DNA of 62,000 bases from Cristatella mucedo. Its lineage: Eukaryota > Bryozoa > Phylactolaemata > Cristatellidae. The notes below the pieces were generated by a model. That model was not told where the DNA came from, did not search any database, and worked only from the letters and a program-made list of their open reading frames with translations. Made by a program: the position numbers and the translations under genes. The DNA lies in NCBI GenBank assembly GCA_009760855.2, contig WPIO01000026.1, forward strand, positions 3,897,501 to 3,959,500, written 5' to 3'. Every line of letters begins with the position of its first letter. The stretch's first letter is position 1. Of the stretch, positions 1-11,040 are shown in pieces.

Positions 1-1140
1 AGGCTCGGCGATATTCGAGAGCTTTATCGACGGCCGGATTGCTTTAGCAGCATAGTAGAAAGAAAGCGAGTGCAAGCACTAGCAGTCGGCTTGCAAAGAG
101 GTGTACTCAATCCTGCCAGTGCTGGTGCATGCCCGGTGCAGGCTGTAGCCGGCCCCCTGGGTTGTTGAGCTTGTTTGTAAAGCCAGTGGGGCCGAGTAGA
201 AGCAGGGGACAGACATTTGCTCCCCCTCTCACAGGGCGGCTGCGACCTGGGCTCTCCCCTATTCCTACGCAGCCCTAGGGTGCCACCATCGTTGAGACGA
301 GTGGATCGTTGTCACGATTCCACTCGATGAGCAACTGCCGAGTTAGAGTCGAATAAACCCTAGGATTTTGCATTAAAACTCGTCATTAGCTGTGGCTCTT
401 GCTTACCTCTACACGTGAACGATTTTTTCAGTTTTTTGCCCCCTACATGAAAATAGCTGGCCTTGACCCATAGTTGAAAATCTTGGCTCCGTCACTGCTG
501 GGGGGCCGCGTGAGACTACTGACTGGGAGACTGGCGCACTCTGTGGCCTCTCTGGCTTCCAGTGAGCAGCCTGCACAGAAGGGCTCGGCGTTCCAGGAAA
601 GCCAGCTTGATACTCGGTACTAGAATCTGCAGCTAGTGTTCACCTTGCGGCTGCCACAATACTCGCTGAGCTGCTTATTTCGAAATGATTGCATCTGCTT
701 GCCCTGGCTGGGTCAGACAAGCAAATGCTTAATAGCTACGGCTGTTCAGTTAAATCATCAAATACCTTGGACGAGTGGCCTCTGGCCAGTCTGCTCGGCA
801 GCCATCAATAAAAGGCCTTGGCTGCTACATCGTGGCGTTTGCTCCAGCGTGCTCTCTACTAGGTGATCAGCAGCGCGGCAGCAGCAGAAGCATCTGCCAG
901 CGGCAGCTGGCTATAGCAGACAGCCACTTGGAAGAAGCCGGCAGCGGTAGCAGCACACCGTGCCAGTGTCCATGTCAATGCCGCAGTTACAAAAGGGCTC
1001 TTTTTTTAACTGACCAGACCCAGCATGGAAGCCGTTGCTACCTTTAAGATCGTGGAGAAAGTAGCATAGCACCAAGGAACAGGTCTGTAGGCAGGATGAT
1101 GAAGCACAGGAGCTGTCTAGGCCTTGACCTTGCCAGAAGC
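1..1140. other. No gene recognised
   Basis: Mixed-composition sequence without a reading frame that looks coding; the short open frames have no recognisable motifs. Nothing else could be assigned. Confidence 0.4.
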
Positions 1141-1174
1141 AATCAATCCTTGTAAGGCTGAGGGGGGTGCCGCG

Positions 1175-1335
1175 TGGCCAAGCAGCACAGCACTTCAGGT
1201 CTGTGATAAGTAGATGCCGTTGACAAACTCGTGTCAGTCCTCAAGTAAATCCTCCATGAAAATCGGCACACGGTGAAGCAGTGATTCTTGAGGGTCGTTG
1301 AGGGCAATGCCGGATGGCCAAGCAGCACAGCACTT
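1175..1335. repeat. Short direct duplication
   Basis: A 21-bp identical stretch beginning TGGCCAAGCAGC occurs at 1175-1195 and again at 1315-1335, with loosely similar flanks (both preceded by a GAGGG/GCCG-type stretch). It looks like an old local duplication with a 140-bp offset. No coding content was seen. Confidence 0.5.
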
Positions 1336-1344
1336 TTGATCAGT

Positions 1345-2160
1345 TACAAGGGGTGGGGTTGAGGGGCCACGGGCCCGCGGACCCCTTTCTTACTCCTACC
1401 GGTGCTCTAGCAGCAATCACAAAGCATTGCTGCCTGGGGAAAGGGAGGGAGCGACAGCAAATTGGAGGGAATTCATGCAGCTTAAGCAGCATCCTGCGAT
1501 CTGCAGACTGTCGATCCACTGAGTACGAGGCAACAACAAAGGAACGTGCCCGAATGAGATCGTGGCAGCTGCAGCCTCAGCTCTTTATCTATCTCTTCCT
1601 CTAGAGGACCTCTCAGCAGCTCGGCGGCTTGTAATGTGGTACCCCTACGGCGAATTTACGGCGTCTTTATGTGGTCAAGCGATAGCTTTGTAATTACGCC
1701 TAATGACGGCAGGGGGACAGATGACTGGTCCAGCTGTCGTCGGTTTATGGAGTAGCATATTAAAAACAACAGCTTTGACGGGGAGGGACCAATTCCATCT
1801 TGAAAATCCACCTCGAAAATCTATTTTAGAAATCTGCCTTGCAAATCCAACTTGAAAATCCACCTTGAAAAATACCCTAAACGCCCGATGGCATAGGATT
1901 CGAGCAGGGGACTCTGTCTGTGCTTCACGTGCGTTATTGTAAACTGTGTGTTCCGTGTTCTTCTTACTGGGCTCGTTCCTGCTGGTTAAATCCTAGCGGC
2001 CCAAGTGTGTGACTCCTCGTTATGCCTTCCTTCCGTCCTTCCTTCCCTGAACCAGCAGGCCGCTGTGACTCGCAAGGAATGCAGTGCTCGGAACTTATCT
2101 GAATGCCGCCATTAATACATTTTGCTCCTGAGCAACTTGACTAGGCTGACAAGGCACAGG
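1345..2160. other. No gene; small degenerate tandem repeat inside
   Basis: No gene recognised. At 1795-1875 a short unit close to CTTGAAAATCCAC is repeated about five times with variation, a small decayed tandem array. Confidence 0.4.
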
Positions 2161-2179
2161 CAAGATTTCACCAGACGAT

Positions 2180-2350
2180 GCCTATACCCAGTGGTAAGGT
2201 GTGCACTCACTTCACTATCTAGGTCGCAGGTTCGAGTCCTTCAGCAGGCCGTCCTCTAGTGCCTGGTTCAAAATGGGTGATGGCTATTGAGGCTTCTATA
2301 ATCGGCTATAAAAATCGGCTATAAAAATGAGCCTGCTTAATTAGCCGACC
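2180..2350 (+). repeat. tRNA-derived SINE (family with AGGTTCGAGTCC box B)
   Basis: A pol III-type promoter is visible: a box A-like stretch around 2188-2201 and a good box B, GGTTCGAGTCC, at 2229-2239. The part after the promoter ends in repeated CGGCTATAAAAAT units (about 2300-2330). It differs from the other two SINE types in the window. The lack of a clear cloverleaf argues against a functional tRNA gene. Confidence 0.55.
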
Positions 2351-2359
2351 GTTCCTTGA

Positions 2360-2800
2360 CTTTTCTTTCTAGCAGACGGTTCAGGCATTGACCCCACTGG
2401 CAATATGAGCCGACCCTTGCCGGCAGACGGAAGAGTTCGTTGTTTGCTTACTTTGCCTCATCGGCTGTTGATGGAGTTGATTGGAGGATCCTAATTCATG
2501 ACAATCAAAATCAAGGAAATCCTTTTAATCTTTCGACGGCGTCGTGTCTATTTAAAGCAAGCTGGTTTCTTATTTGCTTTAAAATCTAGGGGCTCGATTA
2601 TCCTGACACAACCTGAGGTGCCCGAGTCTCACCTTAAGCAACCTTTTTATTTGCTAGTAATACTGACAACTGTCAAATGTCACTGAGTGACTAGCCATAG
2701 CCAGCCCAGCTATGCAAAGGATAAGCAGGGTACTCGAGAATGTATGCTCAAATGTTACGTGCACGGTGACAAGAGACACTGTTTGAACATCTACACTTGT
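2360..2800. other. No gene recognised
   Basis: Spacer between two SINEs; no coding signal or repeat identified. Confidence 0.35.
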
Positions 2801-2807
2801 GACTTTT

Positions 2808-2990
2808 GGTGGGCCCTGATGGTACAGTAGATAAGGTGGTTACTTTTCACTACCTCGGTCCCGAAGTCGTGGGTTCGAATCCTGCAGCAGTGGGCGATCC
2901 TTTATTGCCACTGCAAGCGGTGCTGATAGCCGTAAAGGCTCTTCTGTCCTGTCGCTACACTAGGAGGCTGTCCAATCAGCTGCTATTTTT
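2808..2990 (+). repeat. tRNA-derived SINE, family 1 (plus copy)
   Basis: Box A-like sequence lies at about 2818-2840 and a perfect box B, GGTTCGAATCC, at 2872-2882. A family-specific body follows (TTTATTGCCACTGCAAGCGG, then GGCTCTTCTGTC). The same body is found reversed at about 37580-37745 and 48250-48413, which establishes it as a dispersed family and not a single tRNA gene. Confidence 0.8.
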
Positions 2991-2994
2991 GCCC

Positions 2995-3840
2995 TGAAGT
3001 GTCACGAAATATCATAACGGGCTGGTAGTGCAATGTTTAGTCAAAAGCAACATTATATCTTTACCCACTAACGGAATTAATGGGAGTGAGTCATGCTGCA
3101 GGCCTGGTCTGTGAGTTGCCATTTCCTGTCGAGCTGCCAATGTGGCTCTTGCGGCTATTATGTATTTGGTTTCTAATTTGTACGACGACTTTCTTTCTGC
3201 TCTCATTTGAAGGTTGCGTTGGCCTGCCATCAAGCCAACGCTACTTCCCCACAGAGCAAGAGGAGTTGAGCACATGCCAGATAGCACACACAAGCAAAAA
3301 ACTAGGCACTTGTTGTGGCCCAATGAACACGGCACCGACGCCGTGGCCTGCTGACCCTAAGAGTAGTTAGCTTGAATTTCGCCGACCCTGAGGCCTGGCG
3401 ATGGGCCTCCTATAGGTTGCCGGCTCATCTCAATTGCCAGCTTGGCCTTCTTGATAATTTGACACTGCTAGGCCTCGCTCTACAGCCAACTGACGGCTAA
3501 CTAATTTAAAGATATTTACAGTTGTTTTCTAGCTGTAGAAGCTGCTGCAGTTATTCAGTTATTTCGAGGACAGCCTGACTGATTTTCTGTTTTTCTTGTT
3601 CGATTAATGTCGTTGCAGTGAGCTTGACCACGGTGTCATGCACGGCCAGCCATGGCCGGCAACTGACCCTAAATGAGTTGGTATTGCAAGCCTAGGCAAG
3701 AAAGAAACTTCCTGCCTCCTGTTAAGAAATCGATCTTGTGGCTTCTGAGCCTGAGCCCAGAGGACTGTCTGCCACCTATGACAGGATCGATGCTACTCCA
3801 TGCCCAGAAGTGGCCTGTGAACTTGGAGCTCCCGAGCTGT
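2995..3840. other. No gene recognised
   Basis: Short open frames on both strands only, none with recognisable domains. Seen as intergenic sequence. Confidence 0.35.
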
Positions 3841-3842
3841 CA

Positions 3843-4625
<783 letters not shown>

Positions 4626-4754
4626 TCTTCTCGGCCAGGTGCACCCTATACCAGGTGGCAACACAATTCTGTCTCTCCACTACACGAGGGAAAAAGAGGA
4701 GGCCCACGCTTTTGGTGTTTCATGACTGTGGACCAGCTGGTTAATAATTATAAT

Positions 4755-4882
4755 CTGGTTTGGTCCAGAGGTTAAAGGCGCTCACGCCGCCCAAGGTCTG
4801 GCTGAGGTCCTGGGCTCGAGCCCGGAGGCATATGTGAAGCGCCTGAATAGAGATTAAGTTCTCTTTGGGCGCTATACAAATG

Positions 4883-4921
<39 letters not shown>
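4755..4921 (+). repeat. tRNA-derived SINE, family 2, with CR1-like 3' end and (AT)n tail
   Basis: Box A-like TGGTCCAGAGGTTAAAGGCG (about 4761-4780) is followed by a box B region in GGGCTCGAGCCCGGAGGC. The 3' part, GAGATTAAGTTCTCTTTGGG (about 4850-4869), matches the end of the CR1-like LINE copies nearby. An (AT)n run closes it at 4884-4921. Sharing of the LINE 3' end is the usual sign that a SINE is mobilised by that LINE's enzyme. Other copies lie near 16173, 18238 and 36943. Confidence 0.8.
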
Positions 4922-4923
<2 letters not shown>

Positions 4924-5035
4924 ATAATACATTTGATATAGCGCCCTCAGATAACTCAATCTCTTTCTAGGCTCTCTACATTGGCTGCAAAGGAAACATG
5001 ATGGAATGGTTAGTGGCAGCCTGCTCGATAAACAG
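4922..5035 (-). mobile_element. CR1/L2-type LINE 3' tail fragment
   Basis: Read on the minus strand this is the shared LINE end: TGCAAAGGAAAC-side sequence, then the CTAGAAAGAGATTGAG-like block, then the GAGGGCGCTATATCAA-like end. Only about 110 bp of the 3' end is present; GC-rich unrelated sequence follows. Confidence 0.8.
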
Positions 5036-5279
5036 CAAGAAGGTATCGCGACCCTATCGTGCCCCTCCGCCCGATCCTGCCGATCCTGCCGGTCGCTCGC
5101 GGAGTGGTGGCTCCTTTCTTTCGGGCGTAAGGGCGTCCCTGTGGGCCGACCGACCCTGTGGGCTGCCCGACCCCTGCGGCGGATCGTTGGTGGAGCTGGC
5201 GCCATTGCACAACAACCATCTTGGGTGTGCTTACTTAGGTAGACTTACTTAGGTCTCTGTGCTAGCTCTGCCGCATCGT

Positions 5280-5770
5280 TCGGCAGCGTGTGATGTTTAT
5301 TGATCGCCAAGTCTTTCTTGCACGCTCCTGTCGTCTCACTCACCTGGGCCTCGCTGGGACGGCACTGCTATGGCTTAGGTCGAATCTCAGTCGGAGACTT
5401 CGGGGTGTTGCTGTCAGCCCACAGCGGTCAGCCGAGAAAGTCTTACAGTGCAGACTACCGCTAGGATCTGAGCGCTTAGTACACTTCTTTCACTTAGTGC
5501 ATCTCTTCCCTCCTGCCGACCTTATCGCGAAGCTCAATCGAAGCTTTCGTGCTTACGGCGACGACGCCACAGCCGTAGCCGTACTTTGACCCATCCTCCC
5601 CCCCCCACCTTTCAGCTAGGCCAACTCGATCAACGTCCCGTGGTGCGTCTATTGCTGGCATTCGCACTTGGATGGCAGGAAACTATCTCACACTGTATTA
5701 AAGTGTATGTAAAGTGCCTAGAAAGAGATACGCGTGCATTATTATCATATTACTATTATAAGGCTCTTCC
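5280..5770 (+). pseudogene. CR1/L2-type LINE reverse transcriptase fragment, diverged
   Basis: The frame at 5290-5589 aligns by eye with the LINE reverse transcriptases elsewhere in the window: it has counterparts of the ITGTALxWFRS stretch, of the QRSAEKVLQC stretch and of motif C (RAYGDDA, YGDD kept). Many residues are changed and the frame ends soon after motif C. The LINE tail (GTAAAGTGCCTAGAAAGAGA) follows at about 5709-5730 with the expected C-terminal part missing. The copy is GC-rich like its surroundings, which suggests an old, compositionally shifted insertion. It is not functional. Confidence 0.7.
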
Positions 5771-5859
5771 GTCGTCGTAGAAATAAGGCTGTTGAATCTA
5801 CTACTATCAGGTCTTCCGGCCTGTACAATACGTCGCTTACAGTCGGTGCAAATATGCCG

Positions 5860-5935
5860 AGGCCCCGAGTATCTTTCGATGCGCATACGGTAGCCGACAG
5901 ACTCCATCTCGTGCAACGCCCAGGAAGTGAGATGC
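5860..5935 (-). mobile_element. Fragment of second LINE family (TTACA-tail type)
   Basis: On the minus strand the stretch encoding ESVGYRMRIE matches the ETKSVGYRMRTE stretch near the 3' end of the LINE copy at 31400-32030. It is a short, isolated scrap in GC-rich sequence. Confidence 0.45.
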
Positions 5936-7809
5936 ATATCTGAGCCAGGAGGGCAGTAGCAGTGGAGCGGACTAACGTGGAAGGAGCAGCCAGAACGGCT
6001 GGAGAAAACGGGCCAGAGTCGGCAGCGCACGAGCGAAGACGTCGCCGCGTAGGAATCGCTGTATTTCTGGAGCGTACCTTGGGGCGGGGGCGCCTACTCG
6101 CTTGCGTTGGCAGCGGCCAGCAGCATCCGTGTGCCAACGTAACTCCGCCGTTCGGCGCGGCGGCCGTTACATTTGCGGGAGTACCGCTATAGATGCGGCG
6201 GAGGAGGGCGCTCGCTAGTAGCGCAGAGAAAGGAGCATTGCGCCATATTGCGCTTGCTCAGTACCCCGGTGAGGCTTGATGGGCAGCCCAGAGCAGCGAC
6301 CGGGTTGGATTGTCGCTGCGATTTTAGCTCTTCCCTTAGCGACAACCGCACCTTTCGCAGATATACTTAAGTCGGCCGATTAGCGGCTTGGAGAATGCGC
6401 GAGCGGGGGGGGGGGGGGCGGGGCGCGGTCGCCTTTAAAAAGCGCGGATCGACGCGGGGATATGAAGCTCGGTATGTAGGCCATTCGCGCATCGCCAGCC
6501 GCACGTCGTCGGCGTGCGCGGTGGCGGCGGCGGCACGATCACAATTCCGAAGCGACGGCGCTCTGGCTGGCGCAGACACGTCACGTCTCCGCTCGAGCGG
6601 GCCGCTGCGATCCAGAGCAGACGCTTGGCGTCCGCACTGAGCTGACGCTCGGCAAAGGCTTCCACTCTCTCCTCCGCTCTCTCTCATCCGCTCTTTCTTG
6701 CGCTCTCGACTCCTGCCGACTCGCTCCGAGCGCGAGCTCGCGCTGCCCGACTGACAGATTCGTCGTTGCGCGCGGGCGTCGCGCGACGAAGGCGTCGTCG
6801 ATAGGCCAAACGGCGATTTGTGCTCACGCCGACTGCGGCGGGACAGAGGTGAGCGCCGGCCGGCGCGGGTCGCTCGCGAGCAGGCGCAGCGATAGAGGGT
6901 CGAGGGAGGGGCGGAGCATCCGTCTAAGGGCCGGTTCGCATGGCGCCCAAGGCCGGCGACGGCTGAGCGAGACTCGAGCAGACCCCGTCCACCGTCGCCG
7001 GACGTCGAACCGCCTGGAAGCGACCGCCGAGGGAACTCGTACGGCGAGCTGCGTTGCTAGCCGAGCGGTTTGAGGGGGCAACCGCGGACTGCAGGGACGC
7101 TCTTTTGCCACCAGAGGGCGCCAGTCTCGGCTACTTCGCGGTCGCTGCAGCTGCTGCCGTCTGACTGAGGCTGACCTTTGGCTCGCCCGGCACAATCCGC
7201 AGCCTCTTCCTTCGCAGCCGGCGGCTGGGCGCGGCGGCGGCGGGACGGGGTAGGGCGGGCGGTGCGGCGGCGGCGGCGGCGGCGGCGGCGGGCAGGGTCT
7301 GGCGAGTCGATCGCCGCCGGGTCGTGTGCGAGGAGGCCCCCGGTGAAAAGCTTTGGCGGGCATCTCGCGCTCACACATTGGTGGACTGTCTCAGGCGCCG
7401 CGGGCGAGATGAGACAGTCGGCGGCGAGCGCGTCGAGCGGGCGGGCGCTTCTGGCAGCAAAAAAAGGGACGGCCCCCCTCCCTCCCTAGCGCCGCCGGCT
7501 CGCCAGCCACCGCCGCCGCCGCAGCAGCAGCAGCTGGCTCGTGCTTCTCGGTGATGCTCGGGGGTAGGGGGTGGTTGGCGGGTACGCGGCGATCGGCTGC
7601 GGCCCCGCGACTTTACGGAGCCTGCGTTCAGCCGCCGCCGGCGAGCGCGTCATCTCTCTACGGAGTTACGCGGAAAATGCAACCGCAGCGGCGGGCTAAG
7701 CGGTACGGCGGCTGGTAGGCAACTGAGCGGAAATGGTCGCGCCTGAGAAGCAGCGCCGTCGGTCCGCCGCTGCGGGGTCGCCGCGACTCCCCTTCGCCAG
7801 CTAATTTGA

Positions 7810-7846
7810 CCATATAAGGAGCCGCTCTGCTCGCAGCATAAAAAGC
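7810..7846 (+). promoter_or_regulatory. Candidate promoter: CArG box plus TATA-like box
   Basis: CCATATAAGG at 7810-7819 is a perfect CC(A/T)6GG serum-response (SRF) site. CATAAAAAG follows at 7837-7845, with a GC-rich stretch downstream. The pair resembles an SRF-driven promoter. No downstream exon could be tied to it, so its use is an inference. Confidence 0.3.
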
Positions 7847-7941
7847 CGGTCTCCACTTAAGGCAGTTGCGCTAGGTTTGCGCCCGCTGGGACGAGGCTGC
7901 CCCGCCGCCGCCCGACCGCGCGAACCAGCTGAACGTTAGAA

Positions 7942-8250
7942 GTGGAGACCTCAAATCCTTTGGCGACGGTGCCTTTAGCTCGTATGCTCCCCAAGCCGGG
8001 AATTCGCTCGCGACTGACGTCGCGACAACCCCCTGACTTGACGACATTTAAACAGAGGCTAAAAGTGCACCGGTTTATCGCAGCGTTTAGCGGGTCCTTG
8101 CGATTCGTCCTTTATGGCTTCTGCGTGCCGACACTGTGCATGCTGCCACTAGCCAAATTTCGCATGTTCGCACCGCGCTCGTTGACATTGTGCACGCCAC
8201 CACTAACCATTCGATCGTGCTTCCTTTAAAGCGCATCGAAAGTGCCGTGA
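7942..8250 (+). pseudogene. CR1/L2-type LINE C-terminal fragment
   Basis: The frame at 7942-8229 matches the C-terminal region of other CR1-like copies here: TSNPL, RMLPKPG, then PPDLTTFK, then the stretch meaning CMLPL. The matching part in better-kept copies is at about 51720-51960 and 53460-53700. It is frame-disturbed and cut off from its tail, which reappears about 500 bp later. Confidence 0.75.
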
Positions 8251-8739
8251 CAGAGATCAAGTTCCGTGAGGACGCTATGAAAGTGGATTACAATTACTAT
8301 TGGCTGTCACTTGGTTCCGGTACAAGCGGCCATGAGCTCTTCGATCGAGTGTTATCCTACGAATCTACGTGCGTACGTACGTCCCGGGCAGCACACTGCG
8401 AGGGCCGCATACGGCGAGAGTAGCGAAAGCTAGGCCTCGCCCCGTTCGCCTGTCAGGAGCGCCTTTGACGCGGCGACGCGATATCGACGAGTGGCCTAAG
8501 TCGCCGCCGCCGCTTATGCTTCTTCGCGATTTCGACTGCGCTGGCGTGGGGCGACAACCCCTTGGCTGGCATATCTTTTCACCAAATTTAAGAAACGCGA
8601 AGAGAAAGATAAAGGAGTTCTTGGGCGAGGCGACAGTCAGTGAGCTTCGCGTGCGCACGTATCGATTAGGTCGCTGGAGCAGACAAGGGGTGGGCGCGGC
8701 AGTGGTCGCGAAGCAGCCGCTACAAGCCGAGGGAAAACC

Positions 8740-8830
8740 GCAGCAAATGCAAAGCACCTAGAAAGAGATTGAGCTCTCTGAAGGCGCTTTATCAAGTGCG
8801 TCACTGTTATTATTGTTATCATTAAAATGC
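8740..8830 (+). mobile_element. CR1/L2-type LINE 3' tail
   Basis: GCAAATGCAAAGCACC, then TAGAAAGAGATTGAGC, then AAGGCGCTTTATCAAGTG, closing with ATT-type repeats. This is the shared 3' end of the LINE family and probably belongs with the fragment at 7942-8250, separated from it by a 490-bp insertion. Confidence 0.85.
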
Positions 8831-10949
8831 CGCAGATTGCTGTGAATTTGGCGAGCGAATTATTTATGTGAATTAACTTGGCGAAAAGGTTTTGCGGAAA
8901 TAAGTCGACGACGACGGGGGGGGGAGCGATGAGCAAAAAGCTGAAACGGCGTCGCAGGAACCCTCCCTCGGGCCGCCGGGCCGCGTTGGCCTTCGCGCTA
9001 GCATTGCGAACGACGCGTGGCCGCGTCGCCCCCCCCCCAAAAAAAGCTCACTCGCAGGCGCTGTAAGCGGGCGCTTAAAGTACTCGAAAATTCGTCCTTT
9101 TACCGTCTGAAGCTTGTTCGCAGCGTCAAGCTAAAGCAAGCCGCGCCCGTGCGGGAGAGGGAGCTCTCGATGCATACGCCGCAGGCCCGCCACGTGACGT
9201 TCGGCACCACGTAACGTTCGGCCAGTGTGTCCTTGGGTCGCACGACGTTCTCGAGGAAGGAACGCGCGGGCGAGGCGCCGCGGTTGGCAGGCTCTCATTT
9301 TCGCGACACCAACCCCTGCGCCCGGTCGTTCTCTGCGTACCGCGGCGTTTCTGGCGCCGCCGATCTCAACTTCCGGCAGACTTCGCTCCAACGATCTCGC
9401 TGCACGCGTCGCCCGGCCTAGCGGCAGTGGCGGCGGCGGCGGCTCGCGATCGCTTCTCATACTGTGCCCTGGCGATCTGTTTTTCCCGATTCAGCCGGCG
9501 AGATGGCATTCGCGCGGCGACCAGCGAGCGTTCCTCGTGTGCTTTCACGCTCGGCGCTCATGCGCGCGAGATACAAACTACCCTTCGAGTGGCCGCTCAC
9601 GTTGCTGCGCGGCCGTAGAAATGTATTTCAATGCATTTCCGTCTGTAGCTCAGCAAAGCCAAGAGAAACAGGGCGTGCAATGTGTGAGAGTTTTCTACCG
9701 AGCACTCAAAGCCTAAGCGGTTTCAGCATGCATGCGCTAGCAGACAGGCTTAATCCCACGCAACCACGAGAAATTGAAAAGCACAGTCAGGAGGCCAGTC
9801 GAGCAAGTGAGTAGCCCGGAAGTAACTGTGCAGGACAGCTCGAAAGAACGGGCGGCAGTCGGAAGCGGGAGAGTCGCTGCAGCAGTCACTCGGAAGTGAA
9901 ACCGCGTCGCGGTTCGCGAAGCGTCGTCTTCAACCGCGCGTTCGCCCAAGAGCTGCCGGTTCGCCGCTGGCGCCGAGGCCGGTCAAGACCCGACGGCCCC
10001 TCTCTCTGGTGCTAGCGCCGCCGCCCATCCCTCCAGCAGAGCGGCCGCCGCGGCCCTTCGTTCGCCTTCTTGCGACTGTCGCTATTGAGGCCGGAGCCTA
10101 CCGCGGATCGGGCGGCGCGCGTGCGACTAGCGAGCGGGCCGCCGCGCGGCAGCCGCTGCAGGAGCTGTGCAGCCGGCCCGTGGAGGCTTGGGGCGTAAAG
10201 CCTCGTGGAAACGTCGGCGCCTGGTCGTAGTCCGCGCCGCCGCGGGTCGCGTCTTCGGCGGCCGCAGCGGGCTGGCGACTGGCTTCGCAAGTGCGATGCC
10301 AACGAAAGCTCGCGAGCGCGCGCGCGCCGCCGCCGAAAAGGAACGCGGAAAGCTCGCGCGCCGCCGGCGCTCGCCGCGCTCTGAGCGCTGGGCCGGCGGA
10401 GCGGCGCGTTGCTGCTGCGCCTTTTCGCCGGTGCGCTCGTTCGCCGATTGGCGGCGGACGACATTCTCGTCTGCCGCGTCGAGTCGGCCGTCGGCGGCGG
10501 CGACTCCCGGGCTCGCGAGGGAGCGCGTTGCTACGGCTTCGATCTGCTTTCGCCTTCGCGAGAGCGAGAAATTTGTCCGGTCGGCGTGAATCGGGCGACT
10601 TGGGCTGCGGGCGATCGCTGAACGATCGCCGGCTCGAGCAGCTGCTAGCCTTGACCCCAGCGGCCTCGCGGGCGGTCGCGGTTGGTCCGGGCTCAGCGGC
10701 GGCGGCAGGCAACTCTTTTATTTTAGCGATTTGATTATTTTCTATTTTCTTTCTTATATTTTTTCAATTTTTTCTTTTCTTGCGCTGCCGCGAGCAGAAT
10801 CGACGGCTCCGAGGCTCGCCTGCCCCTGTTTTTATGTCGCGTTGGCTATTCTTCACTTTTTTCAAGGTTAAACGATGAAGTCTTAAACGAATCAGCCGGC
10901 GAGGCTAAGGACGAGGCCGCAGTAGCGGCCTCCAAATCTCGGCTGGGCA

Positions 10950-11040
10950 GGAGTAGCAAATGTAGCTTGCCTAGAAAGAGATTGAGTTCTCTGAGGGCGA
11001 TATGAAGAATTTTTTATTGTTTTTACTATTATTATTGAGC
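10950..11040 (+). mobile_element. CR1/L2-type LINE 3' tail
   Basis: GCCTAGAAAGAGATTGAG followed by TTCTCTGAGGGCGATATGA and a T/ATT-rich end. Only the tail is present. It supplies the hydrophobic-looking start of the longest open frame in the GC-rich block, which is therefore not a signal peptide. Confidence 0.8.

Noticed and set aside
2808-2990. tRNA gene
   Set aside because: Box A and B are present but no cloverleaf can be drawn, and the same body recurs at 37.6 and 48.3 kb, so it is a SINE.
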